A stretch of 6,481 nucleotides of DNA, taken from positions 1 to 6,481 of the forward strand of contig JACMIU010000204.1 of NCBI GenBank assembly GCA_014380985.1. The letters run 5' to 3'. The notes beneath the pieces were generated by a model. It worked only from the letters and a program-made list of their open reading frames with translations. It made no database searches and was not told the origin of the DNA. Below, piece by piece: positions 6,286-6,481 of the stretch. Position 1 is the first letter of the stretch. The number at the start of each line of letters is the position of its first letter. This DNA comes from Armatimonadota bacterium. Its GTDB lineage: Bacteria; Armatimonadota; Armatimonadia; Armatimonadales; Armatimonadaceae. Position numbers and translations under genes: made by a program.

Positions 6286-6481
6286 CTACGACTTACTCCA
6301 GTCCACGCACGGCGCACCGATGCCATTAAAGTCCGACACGTTGCGCGTCACCACGGTAAAGCCGTGTGCCATTGCTTATGCAGCGATGCGGCAGTCCTGC
6401 GAGCCATTGCGAATTAGTTTTGCGCTGAACGTGCGGAAAAGGGCGTCGGCTTCCGTGGAGTAAACTGCGATTTGGAATTGC
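6286..6481 (-). pseudogene. C-terminal part of a PIN-domain (VapC/FitB-type) toxin, interrupted by an in-frame stop; 5' end beyond window
   Basis: Reading leftward from 6480, the first 34 codons (6480 to 6379) give a helix ALFRTFSAKLIRNG and then SQDCRIAA, whose Asp is a PIN active-site position. A TAA follows at 6378-6376. The same frame then continues 29 codons to a TAG at 6288-6286 and contains HGFTVVTRNVSDF, the classic C-terminal PIN motif with the last acidic residue. The two halves join into one continuous PIN C-terminus, and the stop falls where related proteins often have Gln or Leu; a single change from CAA or TTA would create it. Intact VapC/FitB proteins are ribonucleases paired with an antitoxin, which would lie beyond the window on the right. 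Truncated here, the protein lacks a catalytic residue and the final strand. A sequencing error is the main alternative. It converges on the GAF gene with 2 nt between stops. Confidence 0.7.

Noticed and set aside
6286..6374. Separate small gene starting at the ATG just after the in-frame stop in the PIN region
   Set aside because: It would encode only about 28 residues, has no ribosome binding site I can see, and its content is the tail of a PIN domain.

Overview
The window comes from a GC-rich bacterium with an outer membrane. The evidence for the second membrane is a tripartite-type RND exporter and its periplasmic adaptor, which only make sense in a diderm cell. Nothing in the sequence fixes the phylum. 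There is no rRNA, tRNA, CRISPR array, transposase or phage gene.

Left part (1-4003, + strand) is an efflux operon. It enters the window already in progress: the C-terminal two thirds of a periplasmic adaptor (1-573), then an unrecognised 95-residue cysteine-containing protein (592-879), then a full-length 1040-residue RND pump (881-4003). Gaps are 18 nt and 1 nt, and both downstream genes have Shine-Dalgarno-like sites, so all three are probably made from one mRNA. The adaptor and pump should span the inner membrane and periplasm and hand substrate to a TolC-like channel that is not in the window. The small protein is the novel part of this operon.

Middle part (4004-4117, 114 nt) is the only real intergenic region. 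It holds a perfect inverted repeat with 25-bp arms and a 7-nt loop (4021-4077), extended by 5 more pairs after a 2-nt bulge. The last six bases of its right arm, TTGACA, are also the -35 box of a strong sigma70-type promoter (TTGACA, 18 nt, TACAAT) for the next gene. The repeat therefore sits at the end of the pump operon and on the promoter of the next one.

Right part (4118-6283, + strand) is a 721-residue cytoplasmic protein made of four GAF domains joined by helical linkers, with no recognisable output domain. Its transcript should begin only about 8-11 nt before the ATG and has no Shine-Dalgarno site, so initiation is probably leaderless or nearly so. A run of eight C lies at codons 7-9.

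The right edge (6286-6481, - strand) is the C-terminal part of a PIN-domain protein of the VapC/FitB toxin type, converging on the GAF gene with 2 nt between stop codons. It is interrupted by an in-frame TAA just before its last conserved motif, so it looks like a broken toxin gene.
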